A DNA stretch of 64,000 bases from Alviniconcha marisindica (Eukaryota > Mollusca > Gastropoda > Provannidae): contig JABMCL010003192.1 in the NCBI GenBank assembly GCA_018857735.1, positions 558,501 to 622,500 on the forward strand, in the 5' to 3' direction. The position numbers and the translations under genes were made by a program. Under the pieces are notes generated by a model. It saw nothing but the letters and a program-made list of their open reading frames with translations, made no database searches and was not told where the DNA came from. Position 1 is the first letter of the stretch, and the number at the start of each line of letters is the position of its first letter. This document shows, piece by piece, positions 20,873 to 54,279 of the stretch.

Positions 20873-21239
20873 TGGTAATAATAATAGATTATTTACAGTG
20901 CCCTGTCTCATAAGAGCCAAGAGTGCTACCAATGATACAAATGTGTAGGGGATAGCAGCAAGGTTATTCAGAATGCACGCAGGGAGTGTTTGGTCCAGTT
21001 GGAACGCTGCTTTGCATGTTTTACATGGGTGCGGAGATGACTGACCCATTATTATTAACATCCTTGGAGATTCGAACTGGAAATTTTTCCAAGCCGGTTA
21101 CCCTGTGGACACCCCTAAAGACAAGGGAGCTTCATCCTTGGAGACTCAAACTGGAATTTTTTCCAAGTCGGTTACTCTGTGGACACCCCTACAGATGCTA
21201 TTTGTAGTTAAAAAAACTATTTAAAAAACTAGCACAATC

Positions 21240-21240
<1 letters not shown>

Positions 21241-21303
<63 letters not shown>

Positions 21304-21309
21304 ATGCAT

Positions 21310-21366
<57 letters not shown>

Positions 21367-21411
21367 AGCACCCATGCATGTACACACACACACGCACACA
21401 TGCATGCATGC

Positions 21412-21463
<52 letters not shown>
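21241..21463. repeat. CA microsatellite
   Basis: (CA)n with GCATGC interruptions. Upstream at about 21,060-21,195 a 60-bp segment (CCTTGGAGA...GGAAATTTTTCCAAGCCGGT) is duplicated. Confidence 0.95.
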
Positions 21464-21467
<4 letters not shown>

Positions 21468-22844
21468 CATGATTAAACTAAAGAACAAAAAGTGCAAAAA
21501 CATCATGCTTGTGTTGACTTGTGTAAATTCTGTGCTTTTCAATTTTACTACACACTTGATAATTGGCACTGTAGGTGTGTACAAAGAATTAAGACTGGCT
21601 ATTTGATTAAGATTCAGTTATAAAACATAATCAATTCACAACAAACATCCACCATCTGTCAATCAATCAATCAATGTTTTGTTTTATGTCTGTTCACATA
21701 GAGTGATATTAGACCTCACAAAAAAGCGCATATTAATGATTGTACCAATATCAATGAGCTATAGATCATATCCCATCTACATGATGGTTAGGAAACAGCA
21801 CAGCAATTCAGTGGCCTTTGTTGGCTTTGATTAGTATTCTGAAGCTGTCAAGCTGAGTCAATCCAGTGTGACTGGCTGTGAACCTGGGTGTTGTAGAGGT
21901 GGTCTGGGCCATCTACCAATCTGGGACAGTCTGCACACCAGTTTTATGGAGGGCTGGTGGTGCAGAGCAAGTGCACTCGCTCTCAAAGTAAAGTCAAAAG
22001 TAAAGTTAAATTATTTTTCCAGTACAGCTGCTGAACTAGGAGCAGCAGTTACTAGTACTAACTACTATTAGTACAGCACTAGTACTAGTAGTAACTTGAA
22101 CAAGTTGAAGGCAAATGTTTACTGGTAAAAACTGGCATGTACAACTACAACTGCCAGTCTAGTAACAGAACCACTGAGTCTGATGTTCCCCTCTTCCCTT
22201 ATCTTGAACTTCATAAATTAATTCACACTGATTGAGCCTAGTTCAGAAGTTGCTGATTTAGGAAAGGCGATCAAGCTCTGTTTTTGTCCCTTCACATTCT
22301 AAATAAGTTGTTGCTTTTTAATGCTTCCACCATTCCATGTTTTTTCAACCACCTTTACTTTAGCTTTCAGTTTTACTTTTAGAGATCTACATTGATTGAT
22401 GTTGTGAGTGTAACAGGGAATGTGCATTATATTGTAATATATTGCTTTGACTCACTTTGAGTTTGACCAAGGTTCTCATTATAGCATTAGCGCACAAATG
22501 TGCATCCTTTATGCACTAAAACTGAAAAGGATGCACTAAACCTATGCCCAGAGGGTCCCACAAAACGCACTAAGAAAGTGCCAGAAAATCCAGACCTCCT
22601 GTTGCCAACTGACAGAAAATGGGGTCATGTCAACTGTTCCTAAGTACATCTACCTCAAAACCAACAGCTACCTTACCCTGTCTTTGTTACTGACAAAAAA
22701 CACTTTTCTCCCAAACTTCTGGGGTTGCTGGTACCAGGACTACCAGGTTTTTCAAAATCATGCTCAGACAAAAATACCCAGCACACACCAAACCAAAAAG
22801 ATATCAAAAAAGAAAGTAGTAAACAGGGGTGTTTAAAAGGGCCC

Positions 22845-23155
22845 ACAGAAACCATAAGGTTTATTGGGGAGGGGGGGGGGGGGGGGGGGGGGGGAGGGTG
22901 TGGGGGGGGGGGGGGGGGGGGGGGGGGGGAATTTGGGGGGGGGTTTAATAAATTTTTCCCCTACACTGTCACCACCAGTATGACCCCGCTTTAAGATGGG
23001 AAAGCATGAGAGCCATTTTAATATTTCATTGGGTGGACAAAGTCACAAGACAGTGTCCCCAGGAACCACAATTTTTGAAGAAAAGGAGAGCTGGGCAGAT
23101 TCAAACTGAGGCCCCTCTGCTTACCATTTTTAAAACCGCTGGGGCCAAACCAGTC
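22845..23155 (-). mobile_element. Degraded copy of the same SINE, interrupted by poly-G
   Basis: Recognisable from CTACACTGTCACCACCAGTA, GAGAGCCATTTTAATATTTC, the B-box remnant GATTCAAACTGAG and the A-box remnant. The G-rich segment of the element has expanded to several long G runs (22,870-22,940). Confidence 0.7.
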
Positions 23156-23171
23156 CTGTATAAAACGGGTT

Positions 23172-23385
23172 TTGAGTGTTGCTTTACAGAAACCAAGGTT
23201 TATTAGGGACAGGAGCCCACGACAGCCACCTAAACTTTCCACAGCTCCTGATTTCCTGCCTGTATTAAACTTTGTTGTCATTTTTGTTGAAGTGTTGCTT
23301 TAGGTCCCAAAAACCCGTATTTTTATTGGGGAAATAGAGCCCAGGACTCCACCTCAATTTTCACGCAGCTCCTGAGCTCTGTGGG
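23172..23385 (-). mobile_element. Two adjacent mini-SINE copies
   Basis: Two copies (about 23,172-23,255 and 23,288-23,385) of the same about-95-bp unit, both more diverged, lying just beside a larger SINE copy. Confidence 0.6.
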
Positions 23386-24284
23386 GTGTCAAACAATGTA
23401 CCCAATGCTTTATATGCCCTACTTGTGAGATTTTTTGGGTTTTTGGCTTCTGTGGAACTTGTAAACAATCATGCAAAGAAATTTAGGTTTAAACAGGCCC
23501 TGGTCCCATGCTGTCAATGAAAAGGTTTTCAAACATGACAATAATTTTTTTGTGAATTTTTCACTGTCAAAAAAAAAAGAAAAAAGATCAATGGAGTTTC
23601 AAACATTTAAATTTGTTTCTAAGTGGCACCAAAGCCCTAAAGGGGAGGTCCCTTACTTTTTGGTGGTGTTAAGAAAATACACACCATTAATTACAAAATC
23701 ACCCTTTTAGCTATCGTATTAACCTGCATTTTGCAAATTGAAGCTTTCCCCTTCATTCTGTTTTGGGGTTTTTATCTGTTCCCCAGTTCAGAGTGTTACT
23801 GTAAAAGTGTAACTTGTTTCACTTTCAGACAAATGTTTATAGTGGGCTTGTGTTTTTTAAAATGCCACACATTTTTTTTCTTTCTTACCCTGCTACTTAA
23901 ATCCTTTTCATACTGACCAATTGGGTGCTACTAAAACAAAATCTACAGAGTTTGGGAGGGCACAAAAATGTACAATTAAAAATGACATTGTCTGAAGGGA
24001 AATGCCAAAAAAGGTTTTTATTTTGGTGTTTTTCTTACTCTACAACTCAGTCAGAACTGAGTTGTACTTGTAAAAAGTAACTTGGTGTTTTACTTACTCT
24101 ACAATTCAGTTCTGGTTTCAGTTTTTGTAACAATGTGAAGGGCCAAAAGGGGATCATTGGGAAAACATTCTGCACGTTGCCAGTTCATATTGACTTGACC
24201 CTTTAAAAATGCCCATGACCCCCCTAATAAATTTTAGCGGGTGTCCCTGGGACTTCCTTAAAATACTCACTAATGGGAGCCCTG

Positions 24285-25862
24285 GGCATGTATCAGTTGT
24301 CCAGCTGATACAAGCTGGATCTGGCATGTATCAGTTGTCCAGCTGATGCAAGTCAGATCCAGCATGTATCAGCTGTCCTGCATTTATCAGTTGTCAGCCT
24401 GATGCAGGTTAGATCCGGCATGTATCAGCTGTCCTGCATTTATCAGTTGTCAGGCTGATGCAGGTTAGATCCAACATGTATCCATTGTCCAGCTGATGCA
24501 AGTTAGATCCAATTTTTATTAGACTTGACCCTTTAAAACTGCCCGGGGGGCCCCCTAAAAATTGTAGCAGGGTGTCCCATGACCTCCTTAAAATACTCAC
24601 TAAACCGACCCTGGGCAGGTATCAAATTTTCTAAAATGATCAAGTTTGATCCGCCCTGTATCAGTTGTCCCAGTTCCCTTTTTCCAGCTGATGCAATTAA
24701 AAAAAGGCATGTATTCCATTGGCCAACTGATGCAAGTTAGATCCAGCATGTGTCAGTTATACGGCTTGTATCAGTTGTCAAGCTGATACAAGTTAGATCT
24801 GACATGTATCTGTTGTCCAGCTGATGCAAGTTAGATCCAACATGTATCAGTTGTCCCCTGTGTATCAGCTGTGGGGCTGATGCAAGTTAGATTTGACATG
24901 TATCAGTGGTCCCCCATGTATCAGTTATCCAGCTGATGCAAGTTAGATCTGATATGTATCCATTGTCCAACTGATGCAAGTTAGATCCGGTATGTATCAG
25001 TTGTCCAGCATGTATCAGATGTCCAGCTGATGCAAGTTAGATCTGGCATGCATCAGTTACAGGGCATATATCAATTGTCAAGCTGATGCAAGTTAGATCC
25101 GGCATATGGCATGTATCAGATATACAGCATGTATCAGTGCTCCAGCTGATGCAAGTTAGATCCGGCATGTGGCATGTATCAGATATACAGCATGTATCAG
25201 AGGTCCAGCTGATGCAAGTTAGATCCAGCATGTGGCATGTATCAGATATACAGCATGTATCAGTTGTCCAGCTGATGCAAGTTAGATCCAGCATGTATCA
25301 GTTGCTGGGCATGTATCAGTTGTCCAGCTGATGCAGGTTAGATCCGGCATGTATGAGTTGTCCAGCATGTACCAATTGTCCAGCTGATGCAAGTTAGATT
25401 TGACATATATCCATTGTCCAGCTGATGCAAGTTAGACCCAAAATGTATCAGTTATACAGCATGGATCAGTTGTCAAGCTGATACAGGTCAGATCTGACAT
25501 GTATCTGTCATCCAGCTGATGTGAATTAGATCCGACATGTATCAGTTGTCCAGCTGATGCATGTTAGATCTGACATGTATCAGTTGTCCAGCTGATGCAA
25601 GTTAGATCCGGCATATACCAGTTGTCCAGCATGTATCAGTTGTCAAGCTGATGTCAGTTAGATCCAATATGTATTAGTTGTCCAGCTGATGCAAGTTAGA
25701 TCCGGCATGTATCAGTTATACAGCATGGATCAGTTGTCAAGCTGATGCAAGTTAGATCCGACATGTATCAGTTGTCTGGCATACTTGTAAAAAGTTGTAT
25801 CAGTTGTCCAGCTGATACAAATTAGATCTGACATGCATCAGTTGTCCAGCTGATGTTAGATC
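24285..25862. repeat. 38-bp satellite array
   Basis: About 40 units of CATGTATCAGTTGTCCAGCT GATGCAAGTTAGATCCGG type, with a frequent half-unit insertion (CATGTATCAG plus TATACAG) that builds a higher-order pattern around 25,080-25,300. It lies in the gap between ERM and ARFGEF3. Confidence 0.93.
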
Positions 25863-26717
25863 CCCAAAAAAGATTAATTCCAGTAAAGACCACAATGAGA
25901 AGTACCCAACAAAACTCAATCCCAATATCCCTAGACATGATACAATACATGTATTAAAATAATTAAATGCCCTACTTCATAAACTATATCCCTTCTCATT
26001 TTGCAGTCCCAGTTTTTCAATGCATATATAGAATTGATTTTGAATCGATATAGATAAAATAAAATATATATTGCTAACTGAATATTGCATGTAGTTAATA
26101 CCATTAAATTAATATTGCATGTAAGTTGTAACTCAGATGTGAATATGGAAAGACCATAACCCTAAGTAAAATGACTTTTGCACTTTTAAGTCAGGAATGA
26201 CGAATCCTGCTCCACTGTCTAATGAGTCCAGAATGGAACCATCAGTGAAAATCGTAGTATGATTTTGATAGTTATTATTTAGATATTCTCTTACTTCTAT
26301 TATCTATAGCTAAAATGTTTGTAGATTCACTTTTCTTCAAATCAGTATAACCAGTCTCAAATTTGGCATTTATGTGTTCCCACTGTGGCATTTGAGGTGA
26401 TGCTGGGAGAACCGGAATTGATGTAATATCTATGTTACCTTTGTTAACCAATTTGTTTATATAATTTCTGATTGGCTGAATAAATGGTATGGTTTGAGCT
26501 CTTTGGGATAGTCTTTATTTGAATCTATAAAAATGTCTTCTGTTACTGAATTATCTTACTGAATTCATCAACTGTGCGTATACATGTATACATGTGTCAA
26601 ATCTGAGTCACATACTGTGATGAGAAGACTACAGCTGCAACAGCACTCTACATTCCTATCACTTAGTTAATTTGTATCAATTTCTCAATTACAGAAAGAT
26701 AAATGTACTTCATTATA

Positions 26718-26718
26718 T

Positions 26719-26772
<54 letters not shown>

Positions 26773-27029
26773 TAATGTATGTATGTAAACTCACTGAATC
26801 AGTGAATGGTTGTACATGAAGTAGCATGCATTATTTAAAGCAGATTTCAAGCCTCAAGCCCTGTGGCACTTTGAATAGCAACACCCCTTCCTCCCCCCCC
26901 CCCCCCCCCCCCCCCAAAAGAAAGAAAAGCCTGAGATAAATGCACCATCATTTAATTCAATGGGGTTTTCTTGTGTAAAGCTCTAGGTTCTCTTCAGTGT
27001 TTCCCTCTCCAAATTAGGCAGTAATCAGT

Positions 27030-27092
<63 letters not shown>

Positions 27093-27132
27093 TGAGTGGT
27101 GTTTGCAGTAGAAGGGGTGCAAATGGAGTGGA

Positions 27133-27195
<63 letters not shown>
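26718..27195. repeat. TA, poly-C, GA and CA simple repeats
   Basis: (TA)n at 26,718-26,769, a C run at about 26,886-26,915, (GA)n at 27,030-27,092 and (CA)n at 27,135-27,195. Confidence 0.95.
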
Positions 27196-27198
<3 letters not shown>

Positions 27199-28984
27199 AG
27201 ACAGACAGAGAAAAACAGAAGCAGTCTGAACAGGGAGGTGAAGCTGGGCTCTCATGTATTGAGCTGGACAGTTTTTTGTTTTGAACAGCTATCAACAGCT
27301 GGTTGTCTGGGCACTCTGTCTTTGTGACTATTCCCCTCAACTGTTAAAAATAAAAGAACAATTCTGGGAAATTTATTGTTATATAAATACACAAGTTTGC
27401 TTTGCATTGGTGAGGTCGCCACCACCTTAATATCTATAGAGATTGTTCTAGTGGTGGCAGTCAGTCTTTCCTGTTTTTGCTGGTTGGAATGTTTGGACGA
27501 ACTACTCATTCAGTCATTGTTACTCCTCTCCCCTGTCCCCAACAGACCAAAATTAATGTGGTCTCTGTGAACGTTATGCCCAACAAAAGAAAGCAACATT
27601 ATTTCGCCAGACAATTGCAGACAGAAAAATATACTGTGGGAGGTGCTTGTCGTAAGAATATTCATACTAAAATATCTTAAATCTTGTATTTCTAACTTTG
27701 TAACTGTATTGATCAACTATCATGCTATCACTGTGGTGTAAATTGTGAGTAAAACCAGCACATTACTCTTTCTTGGGGTTACTGATCATATCATTATGCT
27801 ACGTTTATGTGGTATGAACTGTGTGCTTCCATTCTAAAAGCAGTTGGGCCGTTTCTTATTATTATACACGTGGAACTTGGGATCGGGATCTTTAACGTGC
27901 GCAATGTTCGATGCCTGTACGACCACTGATTATTCACAGCAGAAGAAAGAAACAATGCAATACAAACCATAAAACGGTGGTTGACCGGGAGGTTTCCATA
28001 GCGGTCATAGCAGACACCATATTGCGATCTTTGTCAACAGCAGCGTTGTTGGCCATCGATTTTCTTGACGTCCATTGTCGAAATCGATCTCTTCTGATGT
28101 GCACAATTGTCGTCTGCAAATCTAGATTTCTCCATTCTCTCTCTCTCTTTCAGTGGGTCGTTGTGAACGTGCAGTCACATGCAGCTATTATAAAGATAAC
28201 TACTGGATGCATGTGACAACAGAGGTCTGCTAATTTATGGAACTGAAGCCAGCGCCCACACATTCATGTAAACAGGTTCATTTTGCCAACCACGTAAGAA
28301 GGCAGTGACATGAGAGTTGTTCCCCTTGACGTGATTTTTCGACTAATTAATAAATATGCTGCACCGAAAGTGTCACAACACCACTTTTCAGATAGTTACA
28401 CCTTTTGTTACCGTTGGGTATGGCTTTGAAATTACTATCAGCGTTATTGATCACATGGCATATATCCAGTTGAAAAGATTTGTTAGACTGCTTTATTTCA
28501 CTATGACAGCATGAGGCTATCATGTAAATGTGTGTATTTGTTTCTGCGTTGAGCCGGTTTCAGAGTTTTGAGATCAATGGACTGTGTCCGGTCATGAATA
28601 AAAATTTGTTCTGTGTTATGCCTGTACACACCTGTGTCGCCATGTGTGCCACTGGGGGGCATCCTTTTTTGAGGATGTACCTCTGGTGGAGTTTTTTACC
28701 TTGTACTTACCCCCATGCCAGGTGAGACTTAGCCTACGCCACTCCTCTTTGTTGTGTCATGCATGTCTTTTCAAGCGTTAATTAACTCCCTTGTTAGTGG
28801 AGATTTGTTAGATCATTGCCTAAATTATCAGTAATTAAACTGATCTGGAGCCATACAATTAAGTCATGTTTTGATCATTTGCTTTTGTTTGATTGATTAG
28901 ATTTGATTGGGTGTTCTAAATCCACACATGGTTCCTTGAAACATAGAGGTAATTGAATCAGCAAGTGTATGACACAAAACAGGT

Positions 28985-29038
<54 letters not shown>

Positions 29039-29361
29039 TTGAGTCACTTGGTGGGAATGCTACAGCTTCAACAGTGCTACACATTCCTGTCAATTTCTCA
29101 GTCACACAATTGCTCATAGATAAATGTACTTCAGTACAGAAGAAGTAAACTTGTATGGTGGTAATTTGTACAGTATGCGCACATTCCTGATTCTTGTATG
29201 AACAAGTCTCTGAGAGAGAGAGAGGGAGAGAGGGAGCACACAAAAACACCACCATAATGAACAGGTCTTGAACATCAAGCAGCAAACTGGCTCAAACTTT
29301 TCTCACAGAACTGTGTATGAAATTGACCAGCACACAAAGAATGATGGGCTTCATTCAACTG

Positions 29362-29367
29362 TTTATT
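29362..29367 (-). terminator. Candidate distal poly(A) signal for ERM
   Basis: AATAAA on the minus strand, followed about 20-35 nt later by a T/GT-rich stretch (TTCTTTGTGTGCTGG), the classic arrangement. Use of this site would give a 3'UTR of about 3.6 kb. Confidence 0.4.
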
Positions 29368-32300
29368 GCCAATTATGTGGTTAACATAATTATGAAACAT
29401 GACATGTACATGCAGTAAAAAGATGTTCAAAAAACAGATTATACACAAGCTCAGTGAAAATGAGGCACCAGTATATTTCTAATTGTCATGAACCATTGAT
29501 TAAATCAAAGACTCTTCAATCATATACATATATTTTGATAAAATATAGATTATTTTATACTGAACTTTCAAGTATTCTTCTATTCTCACACTTTCTCTTC
29601 CGTTGCCATGTCTTGGTCTGCTTTGAACAGAGAGCGACACTCTGCAACACTATCTGCAACCACGTCAAAGTGACAGAACCTAGTAGCCCATAAGAAACAC
29701 TAGAAACTCTGTGCAGTTCTACAGGTAGTTTTGGACATGCCAGTAAAAGATTGTGGAACAGTAGACGTGAAAAAAGATAGAAAAAAAAAGCACAGAAAAT
29801 TAATGTTCGTTGTTAGAGATCACGTGCCCACACATACACTACTACCTTTTGGTGATTCAAACGAATCTTATTGAATGTATGATGTGACAGACACCATGAC
29901 AAAACTAACAAAATAAATAAAAGTCACAGAACACAAAAATTTGCACTGTGAAAATATATTACCAACAGAAAGACAGCTTTTGGAAGAACAAAAATGAGAA
30001 ATAACAAGTTTAAGTAGAGCTTAAAAAGTTAAATGATCTCAACCCTACCCTCCTTTTTAATGTCCACAATTCCCATACATACACTACAAACACTCAAATC
30101 ACTTTATAACTACTACATGTAGGACAGTGTGACACCATTATCAACCAGTTGTATGTGAACTGAAGGATATTAAATAAAACGTAGAAGCAAAAATGAACTG
30201 ACCATTCATTCATTCTGGCAAGCTTGGCTCCAAACCAAACTCGGCATCCATCCACACAATGGAGGTTTAACCGCTTGTGTAGCTGTTAGCCCAACTAGAC
30301 CTGCACTGGCCAGGGCTGCCGAGTGTTAAACACTGTTTGGAAGCCCTCTGTGGCATTTCATGCAAAATGATGACAATCTACCTGTGCTTCACTCAAAGCT
30401 CTCTACTACCAGCACTATCCAAGCAAAGGATAAGATTGTAATGCATCAACACAGTCTCCCAAAGGACTATAATTGCTGCTACTGCATCAATTGTCATTAT
30501 TCATCATCTATTTTGTGATGCATGCACACACAGGGACACCACCATTCAAACAAAAAATAGCAGGGGCTAATTGCAAACCTGTGTCATTATCTACTTGTGC
30601 ATACTTTGTGGACACATCTAACGTCCAGTGAATCAAACGTGTGATCAAATGAAAGTGTATTCAACTGGAACAAGATGCACCACCAGGCAATCAATGGAAT
30701 GAACATGGTGCACATAGATAAGTGTAACATACACAAGCTCAACACCATCCGCTCTATGCTCAACGCTGATAACCGTTTGTTGTGTGTTCCAGCTTGACTA
30801 AGCACACACTATATATTGTATGATATGGACACGGTTCATATTTTGATACCATTATCATCTGATTTCTGCCATTTTTCTTTCACCTACAGTAAACCATGCT
30901 AAAGGCAGCTGCTCCTGCCTTAATGTTTCCATGTGCATTCGATTGTTCTGAAAATGTTTTAATTAGCCCTTTAACAGGCTTCATCTTCAGACTTCATAGA
31001 GGGTTCCACGTCAAACTCTAAGCTCTACTTCCCAGTTACGTTTCCACAAGCTTTAAATCTGACCAGCATGCTGTCTCTGTTGTCTGGTGGAATGCACAAT
31101 CACTCAAGTCTGACTGTAGCATTCAACTTTGCTTTATTTGATCGCAGCTGGTATATTTTGTCATTAATAAATGTAGGCCATTACCGATTTGGAAGGTTTT
31201 GCTTGGAATCGACCAGTCTTTCCCTAAGACATGCTTCAGCTTATGGGCCAAACATGGTGGCCACTCTTAGGGCTTTCACGCAGAACGCTGCTTGTGACAT
31301 TCTGATTGGCCAATGCTGCTCCAGTGATTGACAGACCTGAACCCTCTATAACCTACAACTTTGGAGCATAACATTTCTGCTACATCAGCTCAGAGTGACA
31401 CGTGAGCAAGCACTGGAATGCCCCAAAGACAAGTTGGCCAACAGGTGTATTTGTCCTGGGGGCAGCAGGTTGCCTAGATCAGGTTTACTGCAGTCAAGCT
31501 CTGTGGGGCATGCCGGCCTGCCAGCATCATCCTAACCAAGTCTCAGCGCACGAGTCAGCATTACCTTCCTCTATTTGCAACGTCAATCAACCGTGTTGAG
31601 TACAGGTGAAAGCAAAATGGGATTCAAGTTAACAACACAAGCAAATCGGCAATAGACAGTGACAAGGATATATATATTTATAGAAATTTAGAAGATAAAC
31701 TCAGTCCATGACATAGTATTCTGAAGTATAAAACATGTGTATATGTAAGGTAGTAGTGGAAAGGGGGGAAAAAGCATCTGTTTAGGACACCCTGACAAGG
31801 GAAGTTACTTCTTTTTGGAAGTACTAACCTTATGAACTGCAAAGTACACATCATTTAGAACCTGAAAAAAAGGGGGTGTGGGGAAAGGAGAGGGAGAGAG
31901 TAAGAATGTCAGAGAGACAGAAGTAACAGAGCAAGTTACCAGAACATGTACAACCACACTTCCCCAAAGGAAGGGTCAAGACACACAGAAATATCACGGA
32001 ACTGAAAGACCTAAGATTTGTTCGAGGCCTGAAGAAAGACGGATAAGGACAAAAACAGGAGCATGCAAAGATAGAGGCCTGCAAAGACACAGAAAATAAC
32101 AAAGGCAGTGGCCCCAACAGAAGAAATGAACCTGTAAAGAGAAAGACAGAAGCCTGTAAAACCAGTGGCCCGTAAAGATCAATAAGGGGGCTTGTAAAGA
32201 CAGCGTGAAATGCAGAAGCCTGTACTGTCACGACAGTCAAAAAGTTATGAAGACAAGAGACATGTGAGTGTCCAGTACAGTAAATGTACATTAGTGTATA

Positions 32301-32975
32301 GCAGAACAAGAGGAAGAAACAGGGGCCACACACACAAGATAGTGTTCAGATTAAAAGAAGAGGAGACAGGACAAAACAACCGATAGAAGCAGAACTGTAG
32401 CAATACATACACAGTTCTGCATAAAAGGTGTGCTTGTGTGTCTTTTTTTTGTTTTGCAATACACAATCTTGTAGCTCTGTACCGGCTGTTTCCATGCTAT
32501 TACAATATCCCCAAACTCAGAATAAAAAAACACACACATACATTCTGTTTTTCTGCGTTTAATAAGCGCTACTGTTCTTGGCAGGCAAAAGGCGGCTGGC
32601 ATGGCGGTGACAGGACCAGCCTATGATACACAAGATATATAAATAGAAACATCGTTTGGGCGGAGCGATGGTCCCACAGGGGAGGCGCCAGGTGCAGAAG
32701 CTGGCCCCCGTTGCCCGAGTGTTCCCATGCGCACGCAGTGCTGGGCTGCAAAGGGCGGAGTGGCAAATCTCTGGAGGTGGACGCTGGCAGACGTGACACC
32801 CCCACCCACCTTACTGCACTTGGCTCCGCCAACAAGGCACGCTAGCTGATGCAGCTCACAACTGTTTCTGTACAAGTCTGAAGTCTACAAGGGGGGGAGG
32901 GGCTGAACCCCCCCACCAACACTATGCAGTCCACACCCTGAGGTGCGTGCTGCTCTTGTACTCCCACGGTCTGCC
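29368..32975 (-). other. Probable ERM 3'UTR / downstream region, no coding signal
   Basis: About 3.6 kb after the ERM stop. It lacks the long microsatellites and minisatellites that fill the rest of the window, which fits transcribed UTR. No exon with recognisable protein homology was seen on either strand. The stretch at about 31.87-32.25 kb is purine-rich with loosely repeated CCTGTAAAGA-like words. Confidence 0.35.
31133..31138 (-). terminator. Candidate proximal poly(A) signal for ERM
   Basis: AATAAA on the minus strand about 1.84 kb after the ERM stop codon, with a weaker GT-containing downstream region. It is an alternative to the distal site. Confidence 0.3.
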
Positions 32976-53310
<20,335 letters not shown>

Positions 53311-53364
53311 GGTGCTGATTTGTGATTTCCGACAAAGCAAGTATTCTCACTCTCGTATGCACAC
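53311..53364 (-). other. ERM: ERM 5'UTR segment attached to coding exon 1
   Basis: Directly upstream of the ATG on the minus strand is a good 3' splice site (TTTCATTTCAG, AG ending at 53,365). This suggests that the exon carrying the start codon begins at 53,364 and that an upstream noncoding exon exists. This is inference from splice signals only. Confidence 0.5.
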
Positions 53365-53369
53365 CTGAA

Positions 53370-53801
53370 ATGAAACGTTTACAAGTACGTTACCAAAATG
53401 AAACATGTAAAAAATGCTGGGAGTGTTGGGAAATTCCTACAATCGCCGACCACGATCAGAAGGGCCACGCCTTCTCGAGTTCGTTTGTCGAGGCAGTGCG
53501 AGACTGCTTATTAGTACTGTGTGCTAGGGCCCGGCGATACTGTTCCTTGTCTGAAAACCCGTTACGCAGACTGCTTTTACTATTTGAGGACGTAAAACAA
53601 GCTATCCATCCATGCACTGTGCACCTGTTACAACGTGTGAAGCCGTTCACAAGTCACGACAAAATGAAGCTGTGGGACTTCTGCCGAGATGCGCAACGCA
53701 AGCACGGCCTCACCCCTCCGGTGATTCACTCAACTTGCAACTTGACAGGGGCACAGCCCAATGACACCGACTGGATCCTATTCTTAGCTTTCTTGTTATA
53801 A
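53370..53801 (+). CDS. Unidentified 143-residue ORF, antisense within the ERM 5' region
   Basis: I do not recognise this protein. The ORF opens ATGAAACG at 53,370 and ends TAA at 53,801. It lies entirely inside the proposed first intron of ERM on the opposite strand. The composition looks protein-like rather than repeat-like: an early CKKCWECWE motif, then amphipathic Leu/Arg/Cys-rich helices (VRDCLLVLCARARRYCSL, LLLLFEDVK), ending TDWILFLAFLL. An in-frame upstream ATG exists at 53,322. It could be a small intronless gene, a decayed mobile-element fragment, or chance. Confidence 0.3.
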   Translation: MKRLQVRYQNETCKKCWECWEIPTIADHDQKGHAFSSSFVEAVRDCLLVLCARARRYCSLSENPLRRLLLLFEDVKQAIHPCTVHLLQRVKPFTSHDKMKLWDFCRDAQRKHGLTPPVIHSTCNLTGAQPNDTDWILFLAFLL

Positions 53802-54096
53802 TCTGAAAGTTGTACCGTTTGGTCAACGTTGCATATAATACAAATGAATGATAGCTGTTATGTGACATACTCGCTGCACTAACTTTTTTTTTCTTTAATG
53901 CCACTGACCTCACAACTGAGAGAGATCAGTCTGTCTGCTGTCAATTTCTACACGATCACTTCCAAGTGCCCTAACTGTCAGCCCCATGCACGTTTCACGA
54001 GAAATTTAGCTCATGATCCACATCAATAACTCCACGATAGACGAATCTTTTGCTTCCTCGTCTACTGCACCACATAAAAAGCGGACCTAAACCTAC

Positions 54097-54200
54097 CGTT
54101 CAAACTGTCAACAGTTGCTTCCCGTGTTGTCGAAGAACCGGTTGGTGAAAATGGCCGCCACTGGGTGGGGACTCATTCATCAGATCCCCCTAGCGAACAT
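54097..54200 (-). promoter_or_regulatory. Candidate ERM noncoding first exon and promoter area
   Basis: On the minus strand a clean donor (AACG/GTAGGT) sits at 54,097. It would splice to the acceptor at 53,365. Just upstream is a GGCGGCCATTTT motif resembling a YY1-type initiator element, which is common near metazoan transcription starts. No TATA box was seen. The right boundary is a guess. Confidence 0.35.
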
Positions 54201-54279
54201 TTCTTTCGGCCTCGCTTTCACTTTGATCACACTTCCGTCTTGTGACAGAGGCTTGGCTTTTTCAACTTATTAGATTACG

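Larger units (their letters stand above)
20640..29361. other. Repeat-rich gap between ARFGEF3 and ERM, no gene recognised
   Basis: Both strands were scanned for exons with homology and none was found. Contents: the hairpin at 20,752, CA arrays, a TCAA-tailed LINE end remnant at about 21,655-21,700, the degraded SINE and mini-SINEs at 22.8-23.4 kb, the 38-bp satellite, a TA run (26,718-26,769), a C run (about 26,896), GA/CA arrays (27,030-27,195) and a GT run (28,986-29,036). Upstream ARFGEF3 exons or its promoter are probably here but cannot be placed. Confidence 0.6.
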
